Below are positions 30,523 through 38,872 of a DNA stretch of 64,000 nucleotides, one piece after another. Below the pieces are notes generated by a model, which was not told the DNA's origin, searched no databases, and saw only the letters and a program-made list of their open reading frames with translations. Source of the stretch: Flagellimonas hadalis (lineage in GTDB: Bacteria > Bacteroidota > Bacteroidia > Flavobacteriales > Flavobacteriaceae); assembly GCF_007785775.2 (NCBI RefSeq), contig NZ_VNIK02000003.1, positions 276,902-340,901 on the forward strand. Reading direction: 5' to 3'. Position 1 is the first letter of the stretch, and each line of letters starts with the position of its first letter. Made by a program: the position numbers and the translations under genes.

Positions 30523-32288
30523 TCCACAATCCCCATTTTTTTCAGGAGGAAAGAGGCATTCATGTTCTGGCAGATGCCTTCCTTAAAACGGTAGTCAAAA
30601 TAGAGTTCCCCGTTTACGATCTGGGCATCAAAATAATGGTTTTCCACTTGGGGGAGTTCATTGGCCAAGGTGCATAGGCTCAAATCGTGGGTGGCGACCA
30701 AACCTGTGGCTCCCGAGCGCACCAATCGTTCCACAAACTTTTTGGAACCCTCGGCCTTGTCCACGCTATTGGTACCTTTGAGGATTTCATCCAAGACCAC
30801 AAAACATTCTCCCTTTTCCAGTTCGTCCACAATGTATTTCAATCGCTTCAGCTCCGCATAGAAATACGAGGTCTCATCGGTCAAGGAATCCGAGGAACGC
30901 ATACTGGTCAGCAGTCGAACAGGTTTGTATTTTACTTCTTTTCCATTGACGGGCAGTCCCATATTGGCCATTACAATTTGAAGGGAAACGGCCCGAAGGA
31001 AGGTACTCTTCCCGGCCATATTGGCCCCGGTCACAATACAAAATCGACCTTTACCTATGGTAAAATCATTTAAGACGTTCTTTTTTGAATCGACCAAAGG
31101 GTGTCCCATTTCCTTTCCGCTCAAAACAACTTCACCTTGCACCAGCGTTGGGTAGGTGTGCGTCGGATGGTTAAAAGCATAAGTACCCAGACTGTTGTAG
31201 GCATCGAACTGGGCCATGGCGAAAAACCACTCTTCCACCTCCTTTCCGTATTTTGTGATCCAAGATTCCACTCGATGGGCAAAATATAAGCTCCAGAGCA
31301 GTAAACCCTGTCCGAACATCAACACCAAAAGGTTGTTCTGCTGATCAAAAAGATCCAATCGTTGACCAAAGCTTTTCAATATTTGGGAAGTCCTTTTCCC
31401 CTCTGTCTCCAATTTTTTCTGAAGATCTTGCAAGAGCTCCGAGGTAAAGGTCTGCTCCTCCAGTTCAGAGATGAGTCGTTGGTGTTGCTGGATGGTTTCC
31501 TGCGCTTGGGACACATGGGAGGCAAACTTGAGAATGTTTTTGGAGAAACGTCCAACAACCCCAATTCCCAAAAAGTACCACATCAAAACCAAAATTTCGG
31601 GCACTATGCCCAAAATGGCCAGAACGATCCACAGCATGGAACCCAGCGCAAAAAGGGGCGCCACTATGCCGACCCATTTTGGGGTGAAGGGTTTGTGGTT
31701 TTTCATCCAGTTCGCTACCACCGCAGGAGCTATTTTGGGCTTGGTTTCCCCTGCCAGGGAAGAAAAATGTTGGCACCATTCCGGCAATCGTGCCAATTCT
31801 TGGATGGCTTTCTGCTTTTGGGCAATATCCTTTGGATATCCGTCCAACAAAAGCCCCGCAAAAACTTCACGCCCTTGCGGCAAGGTGGTCCGGTTTGCGT
31901 ATTGATAAAAAGAGCCTCTTCCAAAAAGATCGAGATCCTGTGCATAGGGATGGTCCGGTTGTAAAAACTCCTTTCCATCCGGCAAATGATAGTAGCGCCG
32001 GTCCAAGACCTCCAATTCGTTCGTATTGATGTCGATGAGTCTTTGCAGATAGGCTTTATGGCGTTTAACGTCACTAAAACTGGTCACCAAATACAGAAAC
32101 AGCACCATGCCCAAAGGCAACACCACGAAAACCATCTGGGTGTCCCACAGGAAATATCCCGCAACTGCCATGCCCACGAAAACGGACAAACGCAAAGTGG
32201 CCAAAAGGGACAATCGCTTTTTTGTCCTTTGAAGTGACTGTCTATGCTTTTCCCTTTGGGAAGTATAAAATTCTTTTAAATCTTGCAT
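30519..32288 (-). CDS. Membrane-anchored MutS-family ATPase
   Basis: A 589-residue MutS-like protein. It has two N-terminal helices (about 30-70), two more near 215-255, a MutS core-like helical region, and a C-terminal ATPase domain. Walker A is in GANMAGKSTFLRAV, followed by the MutS-specific TSMRSSDSLTDETSYFYAEL, Walker B CFVVLDEILKGTNS and the H-loop ATHDLSLCTL. It lacks the mismatch-binding and connector domains, so it is unlikely to be repair MutS. Members of this membrane type are common in Bacteroidota and uncharacterised. ATG 32288 was chosen over TTG 32297, which would overlap the previous stop. Last gene of a six-gene run starting at 34779. Confidence 0.85.
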   Translation of the reverse strand: MQDLKEFYTSQREKHRQSLQRTKKRLSLLATLRLSVFVGMAVAGYFLWDTQMVFVVLPLGMVLFLYLVTSFSDVKRHKAYLQRLIDINTNELEVLDRRYYHLPDGKEFLQPDHPYAQDLDLFGRGSFYQYANRTTLPQGREVFAGLLLDGYPKDIAQKQKAIQELARLPEWCQHFSSLAGETKPKIAPAVVANWMKNHKPFTPKWVGIVAPLFALGSMLWIVLAILGIVPEILVLMWYFLGIGVVGRFSKNILKFASHVSQAQETIQQHQRLISELEEQTFTSELLQDLQKKLETEGKRTSQILKSFGQRLDLFDQQNNLLVLMFGQGLLLWSLYFAHRVESWITKYGKEVEEWFFAMAQFDAYNSLGTYAFNHPTHTYPTLVQGEVVLSGKEMGHPLVDSKKNVLNDFTIGKGRFCIVTGANMAGKSTFLRAVSLQIVMANMGLPVNGKEVKYKPVRLLTSMRSSDSLTDETSYFYAELKRLKYIVDELEKGECFVVLDEILKGTNSVDKAEGSKKFVERLVRSGATGLVATHDLSLCTLANELPQVENHYFDAQIVNGELYFDYRFKEGICQNMNASFLLKKMGIVD

Positions 32289-32293
32289 TAAAT

Positions 32294-32653
32294 TCAACCT
32301 AAGTCTTTCAGCTCCTGTTGCAATTTCTTGGTCAATCCGGATACGACCAAATCATAGGAATGGTTAGTCAACTCCACTATCAATTGGAGCGGTAATTGTT
32401 CCAGGAACAGTGTGTTCCAATGGGTTTTGCTCATATGGTAACCGGGGACGATGCTTCCATCATAGGTTTCACGAAGCTCTTCGGACCGTTCAGGATCACA
32501 TTTCAGGTTGCATTGGGAAGGAATGCGCTCCAAGGGCACCAAAGCGAACATTTTCCCCATTACTTTGAAAACCAAGGTATCGGGACCAAAGGGAAGTTCC
32601 TCGGTCACTCCTTTTTTGGCCAAGCAAAGTTCACGGAACGCTTCAATGTCCAT
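32294..32653 (-). CDS. MmcQ/YjbR family DNA-binding-like protein
   Basis: A 119-residue MmcQ/YjbR protein. It opens MDIEAFRELCLAKKGVTEELPFG, has the central FKVMGKMFALVPLE, and ends with the CyaY-like fold segment MSKTHWNTLFLEQLPLQLI and SYDLVVSGLTKK. The fold was proposed to bind DNA; the true role is unknown. Two bases separate it from the preceding gene and it overlaps none. Confidence 0.88.
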   Translation of the reverse strand: MDIEAFRELCLAKKGVTEELPFGPDTLVFKVMGKMFALVPLERIPSQCNLKCDPERSEELRETYDGSIVPGYHMSKTHWNTLFLEQLPLQLIVELTNHSYDLVVSGLTKKLQQELKDLG

Positions 32654-32655
32654 GG

Positions 32656-33051
32656 TCAGATGCCTTCAGAATCGTAAACGATGACCTTTTCCCAAAGGTC
32701 CTTACACTCCCCGATGAACACCAAATGCGGCGGCTCTGTCTGATAGGCCGCTTGATCTTCGGCAGATTCGAACGAAAGGATCAAGGAGTAGGTAAATGAA
32801 TCGTCCACCACATCACGGATCGCTTTGGGCGGTTTGCCGATAAATTTGGTCTTGGCGTACTGGGAATTGTCCAGAAACTTCTTCAACGATGCTTCAAAAG
32901 TGGCCCTGTCGGCCTGACTGTCGGGGTTCTTGAACCAGAAATAGACCACGTGGGCAAAGGTGTGGTCAAAAGTTGCTTTGTCGGATTCCTGTGCGTTGCT
33001 CATAACAGATATCATCCCTACCAAGAGCAGGGTCAAAATTTTGGTTTTCAT
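32656..33051 (-). CDS. Secreted Dabb (stress-responsive A/B barrel) protein
   Basis: A 131-residue protein with a clear signal peptide (MKTKILTLLLVGMISVMSNA, cleavage after A20) and one Dabb domain: FAHVVYFWFKNPDS, the conserved F-LDNSQYAKT segment and the ending YQTEPPHLVFIGECKDLWEKVIVYD. Dabb domains form ferredoxin-like dimeric barrels. Periplasmic location is inferred from the signal peptide. Confidence 0.85.
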   Translation of the reverse strand: MKTKILTLLLVGMISVMSNAQESDKATFDHTFAHVVYFWFKNPDSQADRATFEASLKKFLDNSQYAKTKFIGKPPKAIRDVVDDSFTYSLILSFESAEDQAAYQTEPPHLVFIGECKDLWEKVIVYDSEGI

Positions 33052-33054
33052 TGT

Positions 33055-33678
33055 TTACTGTTCTATAAATTGTTTTTCCCTATTTGAAATCTCCAAGGCG
33101 GAATAGTCCAGCTTCCAACCGATGGTCTCCACGATCTTTTCCACCAAAAGTACGGCTTGGAGCGCTTCTTTCCTAGCTGTTTCCATCAGTCCACTTTCCG
33201 GTATCTTTTCTTTGATATGGTGTATGGCCTCTTGGTTGAGTTGGGTAAGGTCTGTGGGTGAAAAACTGTTAAATATCCCGTTCTTGATGTCGTAAAATTG
33301 CAGGTCGGGCTCAATGGACAAGACTTCGGGCTGTGGAAAATGGCTTAGGATGATCCGTTTGGTCTCGGTGTCCGCCTTCAGGTCCAACTTGCTCAAATCA
33401 TATCCGATATGCGCCTTGGCCTTGATCACGATCAGTGCCTTCTTCTTGCTCCGGAACAGGCTCATAAAACTGTCCTTGGTATTCTCGTAGTGGTAAATCT
33501 CTGCAAAATCGCCTTCCACGGAGACCAGTTTGCACACGCTCCTGATCTTGTCCAGAAGTACGGTGGACTGGTGCTCGGTAATTTCCTTGCTCCGTTTTTT
33601 TCGGAACAGGGAAAAAAGCCAATACATCAATATGGCTCCCAAGATCAGTCCCAGAACGGAATCGAATACTTCACCCAT
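33055..33678 (-). CDS. DUF4230 membrane-anchored protein
   Basis: A 207-residue DUF4230 protein with one N-terminal helix (VLGLILGAILMYWLFSLF) followed by RKKRSKE and the family core (LVSVEGDFAEIYHYE through KALIVIKAKAHIGYDLSKL). A helical C-terminus ends IGWKLDY. Function is unknown. It overlaps the next upstream gene by eight bases. Confidence 0.82.
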   Translation of the reverse strand: MGEVFDSVLGLILGAILMYWLFSLFRKKRSKEITEHQSTVLLDKIRSVCKLVSVEGDFAEIYHYENTKDSFMSLFRSKKKALIVIKAKAHIGYDLSKLDLKADTETKRIILSHFPQPEVLSIEPDLQFYDIKNGIFNSFSPTDLTQLNQEAIHHIKEKIPESGLMETARKEALQAVLLVEKIVETIGWKLDYSALEISNREKQFIEQ

Positions 33679-34030
33679 TGTCTTTGCCTATTTCCCCCAA
33701 GTGGGTAAACTTAAATCCTTTGTCATATTTTAATCCATAGCCCAAGGCCCTGTCCAAAGCGGAGTGCGAGAACAGGATCACCCCGGCCAACTGGCATAAA
33801 GGTATTGAAAAGTAGCTCCCCAAGAGGTATATAATGATCGCCATTCCCTTGTGGTGGAATAAATTGTAGGTAAAGGCCCCTGCCCTGTTCCCAAAAAGAT
33901 AGCCCAGCATCCCTATATCCGGCGCCAAGATCAGCACCAGAAACCACCACCACGCATAGTCCAATTGGTTGAACAGGTATATGCCCAACACAAGCATGAG
34001 GATTTCCTCCAATTTTAGAACGGTCTTCAT
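33671..34030 (-). CDS. DUF4260 family membrane protein
   Basis: A 119-residue protein with about four helices. It contains the DUF4260 marks LKLEEILMLVLGIYLF, APDIGMLGYL, NLFHHKGMA and HSALDRALGYGLKY. The last includes the conserved His-Asp-Arg that ends most members. It overlaps the cyclase gene by four bases (stop/start). No function is known. Confidence 0.88.
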   Translation of the reverse strand: MKTVLKLEEILMLVLGIYLFNQLDYAWWWFLVLILAPDIGMLGYLFGNRAGAFTYNLFHHKGMAIIIYLLGSYFSIPLCQLAGVILFSHSALDRALGYGLKYDKGFKFTHLGEIGKDNG

Positions 34031-34779
34031 TTTTCTTCAATTTTATACAGCACGGGGCGACTGGGGCTGGCATCATTTTCAAAAGGGGCCACTTGAAGGT
34101 TCAAAAAATACGTGCCGTCCTTCACTTTGTTCGGCACATAGATCAGTTCGGTGATGGTTGCCTTTTCCCGAGGTTTTCCTTTGATGTTCCAAAAGGCATT
34201 ATGGCACAAAAGTGCCCCACCGTCCCGTTCCTTGTCCACCGAAGGCAGGTCGATCAGCAAGTGCTCCACCCCTTTTTTTACCAAAAAGTTCACGGCCTCT
34301 TCCAACAGATAGGGCGGATTGGTATCGGAATAGTTTCGGGAGCGTTTCTCCTTGGTGTTGGGCAGGGTGCGGATGACCACGGCTTCCCTTTTTTTATTGC
34401 CCAAAGCATATTTCAACTGTTTTTCGGAAATGACAAAGTCATCGCCCTCTTGCTCGGGGGCCACGGTGACCACTTCGGCCAAAAAGAAGAACTTTTTTAG
34501 TTTTTGGTTGATGGAATGGAACCCTTCGGTGATGTGGCCCAAGCATTCCGTGTGGGTCACATGCGAATGCGGATTGAACCACACATCATTGAAATTGGTG
34601 GATGCCCCTTCCGTGACCTTGCCCACAAATCCATCCTCGGTATGGGGCTCAATCTTGGGTGGAGGCAAATACCAAGCGTTCACATTTTTGTCGCCACCGT
34701 GCAGGGCAATGGAAATGTCAAGAGGTTTGGACAGGTCTATGGTATAGTTTCTGGAGTTATGTTTTAGGGTCACGATCAT
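34027..34779 (-). CDS. Cyclase family metal-dependent hydrolase (kynurenine formamidase-like)
   Basis: A 250-residue member of the putative cyclase family (PF04199). The metal-binding His cluster appears as FNPHSHVTHTECLGH near residues 70-85, a variant of H-x-G-T-H-x-D-x-P-x-H. Later conserved parts are IRTLPN, DLPSVDKERDGG and CHNAFW. The family includes kynurenine formamidase and cyclic imide hydrolases; the changes in the core motif make the substrate uncertain. First gene of the run ending with the MutS-like gene. Confidence 0.8.
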   Translation of the reverse strand: MIVTLKHNSRNYTIDLSKPLDISIALHGGDKNVNAWYLPPPKIEPHTEDGFVGKVTEGASTNFNDVWFNPHSHVTHTECLGHITEGFHSINQKLKKFFFLAEVVTVAPEQEGDDFVISEKQLKYALGNKKREAVVIRTLPNTKEKRSRNYSDTNPPYLLEEAVNFLVKKGVEHLLIDLPSVDKERDGGALLCHNAFWNIKGKPREKATITELIYVPNKVKDGTYFLNLQVAPFENDASPSRPVLYKIEEK

Positions 34780-34885
34780 GTAATTGGTCTTGTTGCAGTA
34801 ATAAACTCAATTCCGTTGAGAAATGCAATACTAGGCAACCAGAACTTTTGATTAAAATCCCGTATCTTCACTATTAGGTTAGTGT

Positions 34886-34905
34886 ATTTCATTAAAAAAT
34901 GAAAT
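34886..34905. other. Perfect hairpin near left edge of AT-rich insertion
   Basis: ATTTCATT-AAAA-AATGAAAT is an 8-bp stem. A second palindrome CATTG-TGAT-CAATG follows directly at 34906-34919. Both are between the cyclase gene and the AlbA-type gene, in sequence much richer in A+T than the flanks. Neither has a T-tract that would make a good terminator. Confidence 0.4.
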
Positions 34906-34968
34906 CATTGTGATCAATGGCCTCCCATTTATTTCAGAACTCTTTATCAGAAAATAATGTACATTTGG

Positions 34969-34990
34969 TTATGTGACTGTTATGTGACTA
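34969..34990. repeat. Left direct repeat bracketing the AlbA-type gene (two tandem copies)
   Basis: TTATGTGACTG at 34969-34979 is followed immediately by TTATGTGACTA at 34980-34990. The same 11-mer TTATGTGACTG recurs at 36564-36574 beyond the gene, as expected for an insertion that duplicated or recombined at a short target. Confidence 0.5.
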
Positions 34991-35048
34991 TGTACTAAAA
35001 CCACAAAAACAAAAGCCTATAAATCAATATATTAATAAATATATTAAT

Positions 35049-36497
35049 GTGACAAATGATGATTTAAAAATACTGCTAAGTGAGTTACGTTCACTTCCAA
35101 ATGAGACTGAATGGTTAGAATTTAAAAGTAACAATGCCCAGGAAATTGGCGAGTATATTTCTGCTTTATCCAATTCTGCATGTATTCATGAAAAGGAATT
35201 TGGTTATATCGTTTATGGCATAGATGATAGTACTCACAGAATTGTTGGCACCAATTTTTCTCCATTTCAAAAAGGCAAAGGAAATGAAGATTTAATCCCT
35301 TGGATTACTCGATTATTGAATCCACGAGTACATTTTGATCATTTTGAATTCGAGGTTGAAGGAGAACAAATTGTACTCTTCAGAATAAGAGCAGCTAATG
35401 GAATACCCGTCAAATTCTCAGGTGAAGCCTATATAAGAATTGGGTCTTATAAAAAGAAACTTTCTGAGCATCCAGAAAAAGAAAGACTAATTTGGACTAA
35501 GGAACCATCAAATACATTTGAAAAAGGATTAGCCTATTTTGGTGCAACTGCTGATGAAGTTTTAAAATTAATAGATTATCCATCTTATTTTGATTTGATG
35601 GGAATCCCACTTCCTGACAATCGGGCTGCAATTTTTGAAAAATTAAAACAGGAAAAAATAATTTTTAGTAAGGGCCAAAATTATGATATAACTAACTTGG
35701 GAGCTATTCTATTTGCCAGAGAGTTAGATGCATTTGAAACAATAAGCAGAAAAGCTATTCGTGTAATTATTTACCAAGGAAAAACTAAATTAAAAACCAA
35801 GAAAGAGCAAGAAGGAAAGAAAGGATATGCAACAGGCTTTAAAGGTTTAATCGGATATATTAACGACCAACTTCCTGTCAACGAAGAAATTGGAAAAGCA
35901 TTTAGGAAAGAGGTCCGTATGTTTCCCGAACTTGCAATTCGTGAACTTGTTGCAAACGCAATCATTCATCAAGATTTTTCAGAAAAAGGAACAGGACCAA
36001 TGATAGAAATATTTGATGATAGAATCGATATTTCAAACCCTGGCAAGCCTTTAATAAGCACTATGCGCTTTGTTGATCATAATCCACAGTCTAGAAATGA
36101 AAAATTAGCTCACTTTATGAGACGTCTTAATATTTGCGAAGAACGAGGTAGCGGAATTGATAAAGTAATTTTTGAGTGTGAATATTATCAGCTCCCAGCT
36201 CCTAAAATAATTGAAGGAGACAACTATACCCGAGTTACACTATTCGCACATAAATCACTTAGAAAAATGGATAAAGAAGATAAAATTAGAGCATGTTATC
36301 TTCATGCATGTCTTAAATATGTTTCAGGAGAATATATGACGAATGCATCATTGCGGGATAGATTCGGTATTGAAGAAAAAAATTACTCAATTGCTTCTAG
36401 AATCATTGCGGAGGGAATTAAGTCAGGTCTAATCAAAGATCAAGACCCTGAGAGTAACTCAAAAAAACACGCCAAATACATTCCATTTTGGGCTTAA
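35049..36497 (+). CDS. AlbA_2 (Schlafen-type) domain protein with ATPase-like C-terminal half
   Basis: A 482-residue protein. The N-terminal AlbA_2 domain shows ETEWLEFKSN (about 19-28), IGEYISALSN, FGYIVYGIDD, and a later GEAYIRIGSYKKKL. The C-terminal half has the GHKL-like segment ELAIRELVANAIIHQDFS with IFDDRIDISNPG and RGSGIDKVIFE, then a winged-helix tail. Such proteins are called ATP-binding or helicase-related regulators and are common in islands, some with defence links. The start is GTG 35049; ATG at 35047 is followed at once by TGA. Codons are strikingly A/T-rich compared with neighbours, which suggests transfer. Function not established. Confidence 0.8.
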   Translation: MTNDDLKILLSELRSLPNETEWLEFKSNNAQEIGEYISALSNSACIHEKEFGYIVYGIDDSTHRIVGTNFSPFQKGKGNEDLIPWITRLLNPRVHFDHFEFEVEGEQIVLFRIRAANGIPVKFSGEAYIRIGSYKKKLSEHPEKERLIWTKEPSNTFEKGLAYFGATADEVLKLIDYPSYFDLMGIPLPDNRAAIFEKLKQEKIIFSKGQNYDITNLGAILFARELDAFETISRKAIRVIIYQGKTKLKTKKEQEGKKGYATGFKGLIGYINDQLPVNEEIGKAFRKEVRMFPELAIRELVANAIIHQDFSEKGTGPMIEIFDDRIDISNPGKPLISTMRFVDHNPQSRNEKLAHFMRRLNICEERGSGIDKVIFECEYYQLPAPKIIEGDNYTRVTLFAHKSLRKMDKEDKIRACYLHACLKYVSGEYMTNASLRDRFGIEEKNYSIASRIIAEGIKSGLIKDQDPESNSKKHAKYIPFWA

Positions 36498-36563
36498 TCC
36501 TATGTGATCTAACTTCATAAATATCTCAAAGATTCAGAAAATACTGGTGGTTTCATAATGCCT

Positions 36564-36574
36564 TTATGTGACTG
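36564..36574. repeat. Right direct repeat bracketing the AlbA-type gene
   Basis: TTATGTGACTG, identical to 34969-34979. The AT-rich character ends shortly after this site, before hemW stops at 36645. Confidence 0.5.
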
Positions 36575-36644
36575 AATGAGATTAACACAATCTACTCTTC
36601 AAAAAAGATAAGCCCAGCACATCTATTTAGGAACTTACTTTAAA

Positions 36645-37790
36645 CTATTCCAAAAAAAACAAATCTGCCGCAATCCCATCCGCCAAAAACTTGCCTTGCT
36701 GGGTGGTGCGCAAAATGGCATCTTCCCAAAACAGCAATTGCCGATCAATGAATTTTTCCGATTGGTGCTCCAAATAGTTCGCGTAGTCCTGTCCAAATTC
36801 CTTGGCAATCTTATCCTTGGAAACTCCCCAAATGGTCCGGAGGCCCGTCATCACATATTCGTTGTAACGGTCCGTCACGGTCAAGGTTTCCTTTTCACTG
36901 GGCAGGACCCCTTGCTGGATCTGTTTGATATAGATGGAATTGTTCCGGATGTTCCAAGCGCGAGAAAGTCCATCATAGGAATGTGCAGATGGACCAATGC
37001 CCAAATAGGTTTTGCCTTGCCAATAAGCCGTATTGTTTTGGGAAAAATAGCCCGGTTTCCCAAAGTTGGAGATTTCATAATTCACAAACCCTTGTTCCTC
37101 CAATAGTTCCACCAAAATATGGAACTGCTCCTGTGCCTGATCGTCATCCACCTGGGGCACGGTTCCTTTCTGGATCAGTTTTTCCAGTGCGGTTTTGGGT
37201 TCCACCGTTAAGGCATAGCTGGAGATATGGGGCAACCCGAAATCCAAGGCTTTTTGGATGTTCGCCTTCCATCGGTCATGATCCATCCCCGGGATACCAT
37301 AGATCAGGTCGATGGTGATGTTATCAAAATGCTTCACGGCTTCCTCAATACAATGTTCAGACTCTTGGGCATTGTGGGCACGGTTCATCAACTTCAAATC
37401 TTCCTCAAAAAAAGATTGGATGCCGATGCTGAGACGGTTCACCCCAATTTTCCTAAAATCCTTGAAAATATCTCTCGACTGCGCTCGAGATGACACCAAA
37501 TCATCGGGGTTGGCCTCCAGCGTGATTTCTGGATTATCCATTACTTTGTAATGGTCATATACGGCTTGGATCAAACGCTCCAATTCATGTAACTCCAAAA
37601 CCGAAGGGGTGCCTCCGCCAAAATATATGGTCTCGACAACCTCATCGCCCAACTCATTTTTACGGAGTTCCATTTCCCTCACCAAGGCATCCACCATGGC
37701 GCCCTTCTTCTTCATTTGGGTAGAAAAATGAAAATCGCAGTAATGGCAAGCTTGTTTGCAAAACGGCACGTGAATGTAAACGCCAGCCAT
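36645..37790 (-). CDS. hemW: Radical SAM haem chaperone HemW, carrying an in-frame palindromic repeat
   Basis: A 381-residue HemW. The radical SAM motif is C11-x3-C15-x2-C18 without the extra Cys of HemN. GGGTPSVLE, ANPDDL, NRLSIGIQSF and the C-terminal domain follow. HemW inserts or carries haem for respiratory proteins and lacks coproporphyrinogen activity. Residues 99-106 (VSSRAQSR), between NPDDL and the NRLSIG motif, are encoded by a 23-base arm of the intergenic palindromic repeat. They lengthen this loop by roughly six residues compared with what I expect for the family. The frame is intact, so the protein probably still works. It ends a block with ruvC three bases upstream. Confidence 0.9.
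   Translation of the reverse strand: MAGVYIHVPFCKQACHYCDFHFSTQMKKKGAMVDALVREMELRKNELGDEVVETIYFGGGTPSVLELHELERLIQAVYDHYKVMDNPEITLEANPDDLVSSRAQSRDIFKDFRKIGVNRLSIGIQSFFEEDLKLMNRAHNAQESEHCIEEAVKHFDNITIDLIYGIPGMDHDRWKANIQKALDFGLPHISSYALTVEPKTALEKLIQKGTVPQVDDDQAQEQFHILVELLEEQGFVNYEISNFGKPGYFSQNNTAYWQGKTYLGIGPSAHSYDGLSRAWNIRNNSIYIKQIQQGVLPSEKETLTVTDRYNEYVMTGLRTIWGVSKDKIAKEFGQDYANYLEHQSEKFIDRQLLFWEDAILRTTQQGKFLADGIAADLFFLE
37473..37495. repeat. Single arm of palindromic repeat inside hemW
   Basis: These 23 bases contain the core TCTCGACTGCGCTCGAGA followed by TGACA. They match the right arms of the four intergenic hairpins at 21 of 23 positions against the copy at 42790-42813. Here there is only one arm and it keeps the hemW frame. 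Confidence 0.8.
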
Positions 37791-37793
37791 ATT

Positions 37794-38345
37794 TTAACGA
37801 AGTTTGTCCGGATTCTGTTTGATGAACGCCTCCCAACCGGTGTAGCTCTTGCCCAATTCCACTTTCCCATCATTATAAAAATGACAAACGGCCGCAGCCA
37901 GTCCATCGGTGCTGTCTAGGTTTTTGGGCAGGGTCTTCAGTTTCAGCACGCTTTGCAGCATTTTGGCCACTTGTTCCTTGCTGGCATTGCCATTGCCGGT
38001 GATGGACATCTTGATCTTCTTGGGCATGTACTCGGTAATGGGCACCTGTCTGGAGAGTCCGGCCGCCATGGCCACGCCCTGCGCACGGCCCAGTTTCAGC
38101 ATGGATTGCACGTTCTTCCCATAAAAAGGGGCCTCAATGGCAATTTCATCGGGGTGGTAGGTATCGATGAGTTCCAAGGTCCGCTCAAAAATCAGCTTAA
38201 GTTTGATGTAGGGATCATCATACTTTTTCAGCATGAGTTCGTTCATCTGCACAAAGTGCATCTGCTTGTTCACCACCTTGATAATGCCAAAACCCATAAC
38301 GGTCGTTCCGGGGTCTATTCCCAATATGATCTTTTCTGTAGCCAA
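37794..38345 (-). CDS. ruvC: Holliday junction endodeoxyribonuclease RuvC
   Basis: A 183-residue RuvC. The catalytic acids are in ILGIDPGTTVMGFG, AIEAPFYGKN and DSTDGLAAAVCH, with the conserved GRAQGVAM between. It resolves Holliday junctions with RuvAB. The only plausible start is TTG at 38345: the previous gene's stop is three bases upstream in the same frame and no ATG or GTG precedes the IDPG motif. Translation is probably coupled to the lipoprotein gene. Confidence 0.93.
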   Translation of the reverse strand: MATEKIILGIDPGTTVMGFGIIKVVNKQMHFVQMNELMLKKYDDPYIKLKLIFERTLELIDTYHPDEIAIEAPFYGKNVQSMLKLGRAQGVAMAAGLSRQVPITEYMPKKIKMSITGNGNASKEQVAKMLQSVLKLKTLPKNLDSTDGLAAAVCHFYNDGKVELGKSYTGWEAFIKQNPDKLR

Positions 38346-38348
38346 ATT

Positions 38349-38828
38349 CTAATGGGTGTTTAGTACCAATGGCAGCCTGAACCGAAGACCTACCGGATTC
38401 CCTCTTTTCAACGCGGGCGCCACCGTGGTCAGGTCGTTCAACCGCTCGGATATCTTGGTGTTGAAATCCGAGATCTCATTGAGCACGGCGGTTTTTTCCT
38501 CCACGTTGATCACGGATATGAAACCATGCTCGTCAATCATGAAATCGATGTACACGGTGTCGTTCAGGTCGCTGTCCACTTGGAACTGGAGGCCCGACAA
38601 GGCTTCGGAAAAATAGTCGGCCATCACGTTCTGGAAACATTCCCTTTGCGCTGCCTTGGTCGCTGTTTCATCACAGCTATCAAAAAGGGGGTATTGGTCC
38701 ACATCGTTCCAATCGATGGCCATAAGTTCCTCATTGACCAGTTTTTGGGTCTTGTCCTCCTTGGACTCGAACAGTTCGCAGGAAACGAACAATCCCATAA
38801 AAATGATCCACAAAACATACTTTTGCAT
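38349..38828 (-). CDS. Lipoprotein with degenerate TonB C-terminal-like domain
   Basis: A 159-residue lipoprotein. The signal is MQKYVLWIIFMGLFVSC with the lipobox Cys at 17. The mature part has YPLFDSCDETATKAAQRECFQNV, which parallels VPVFPGCE and the ECFxxKVQEHI segment of the TonB proteins in this window, and VYIDFMIDEHGFISVINVEEKT, which parallels the TonB core strand. It ends VGLRFRLPLVLN. I infer a TonB_C-like fold without the proline motif. Role unknown. Confidence 0.65.
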   Translation of the reverse strand: MQKYVLWIIFMGLFVSCELFESKEDKTQKLVNEELMAIDWNDVDQYPLFDSCDETATKAAQRECFQNVMADYFSEALSGLQFQVDSDLNDTVYIDFMIDEHGFISVINVEEKTAVLNEISDFNTKISERLNDLTTVAPALKRGNPVGLRFRLPLVLNTH

Positions 38829-38872
38829 GGCAGCCCCTATAATTTGGCTGAAATTACAATATTTTGAAGAAA

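Noticed and set aside
35049-36497. A complete defence island
   Set aside because: Only one AlbA_2/ATPase-like gene is present, with no restriction, toxin or nuclease partner, so a defence role is not claimed.
7252-37790. Two hemN genes as duplicates
   Set aside because: The 7.2-kb gene has the four-Cys HemN motif and full HemN N-terminus; the 36.6-kb gene has the three-Cys HemW type, so they have different roles.
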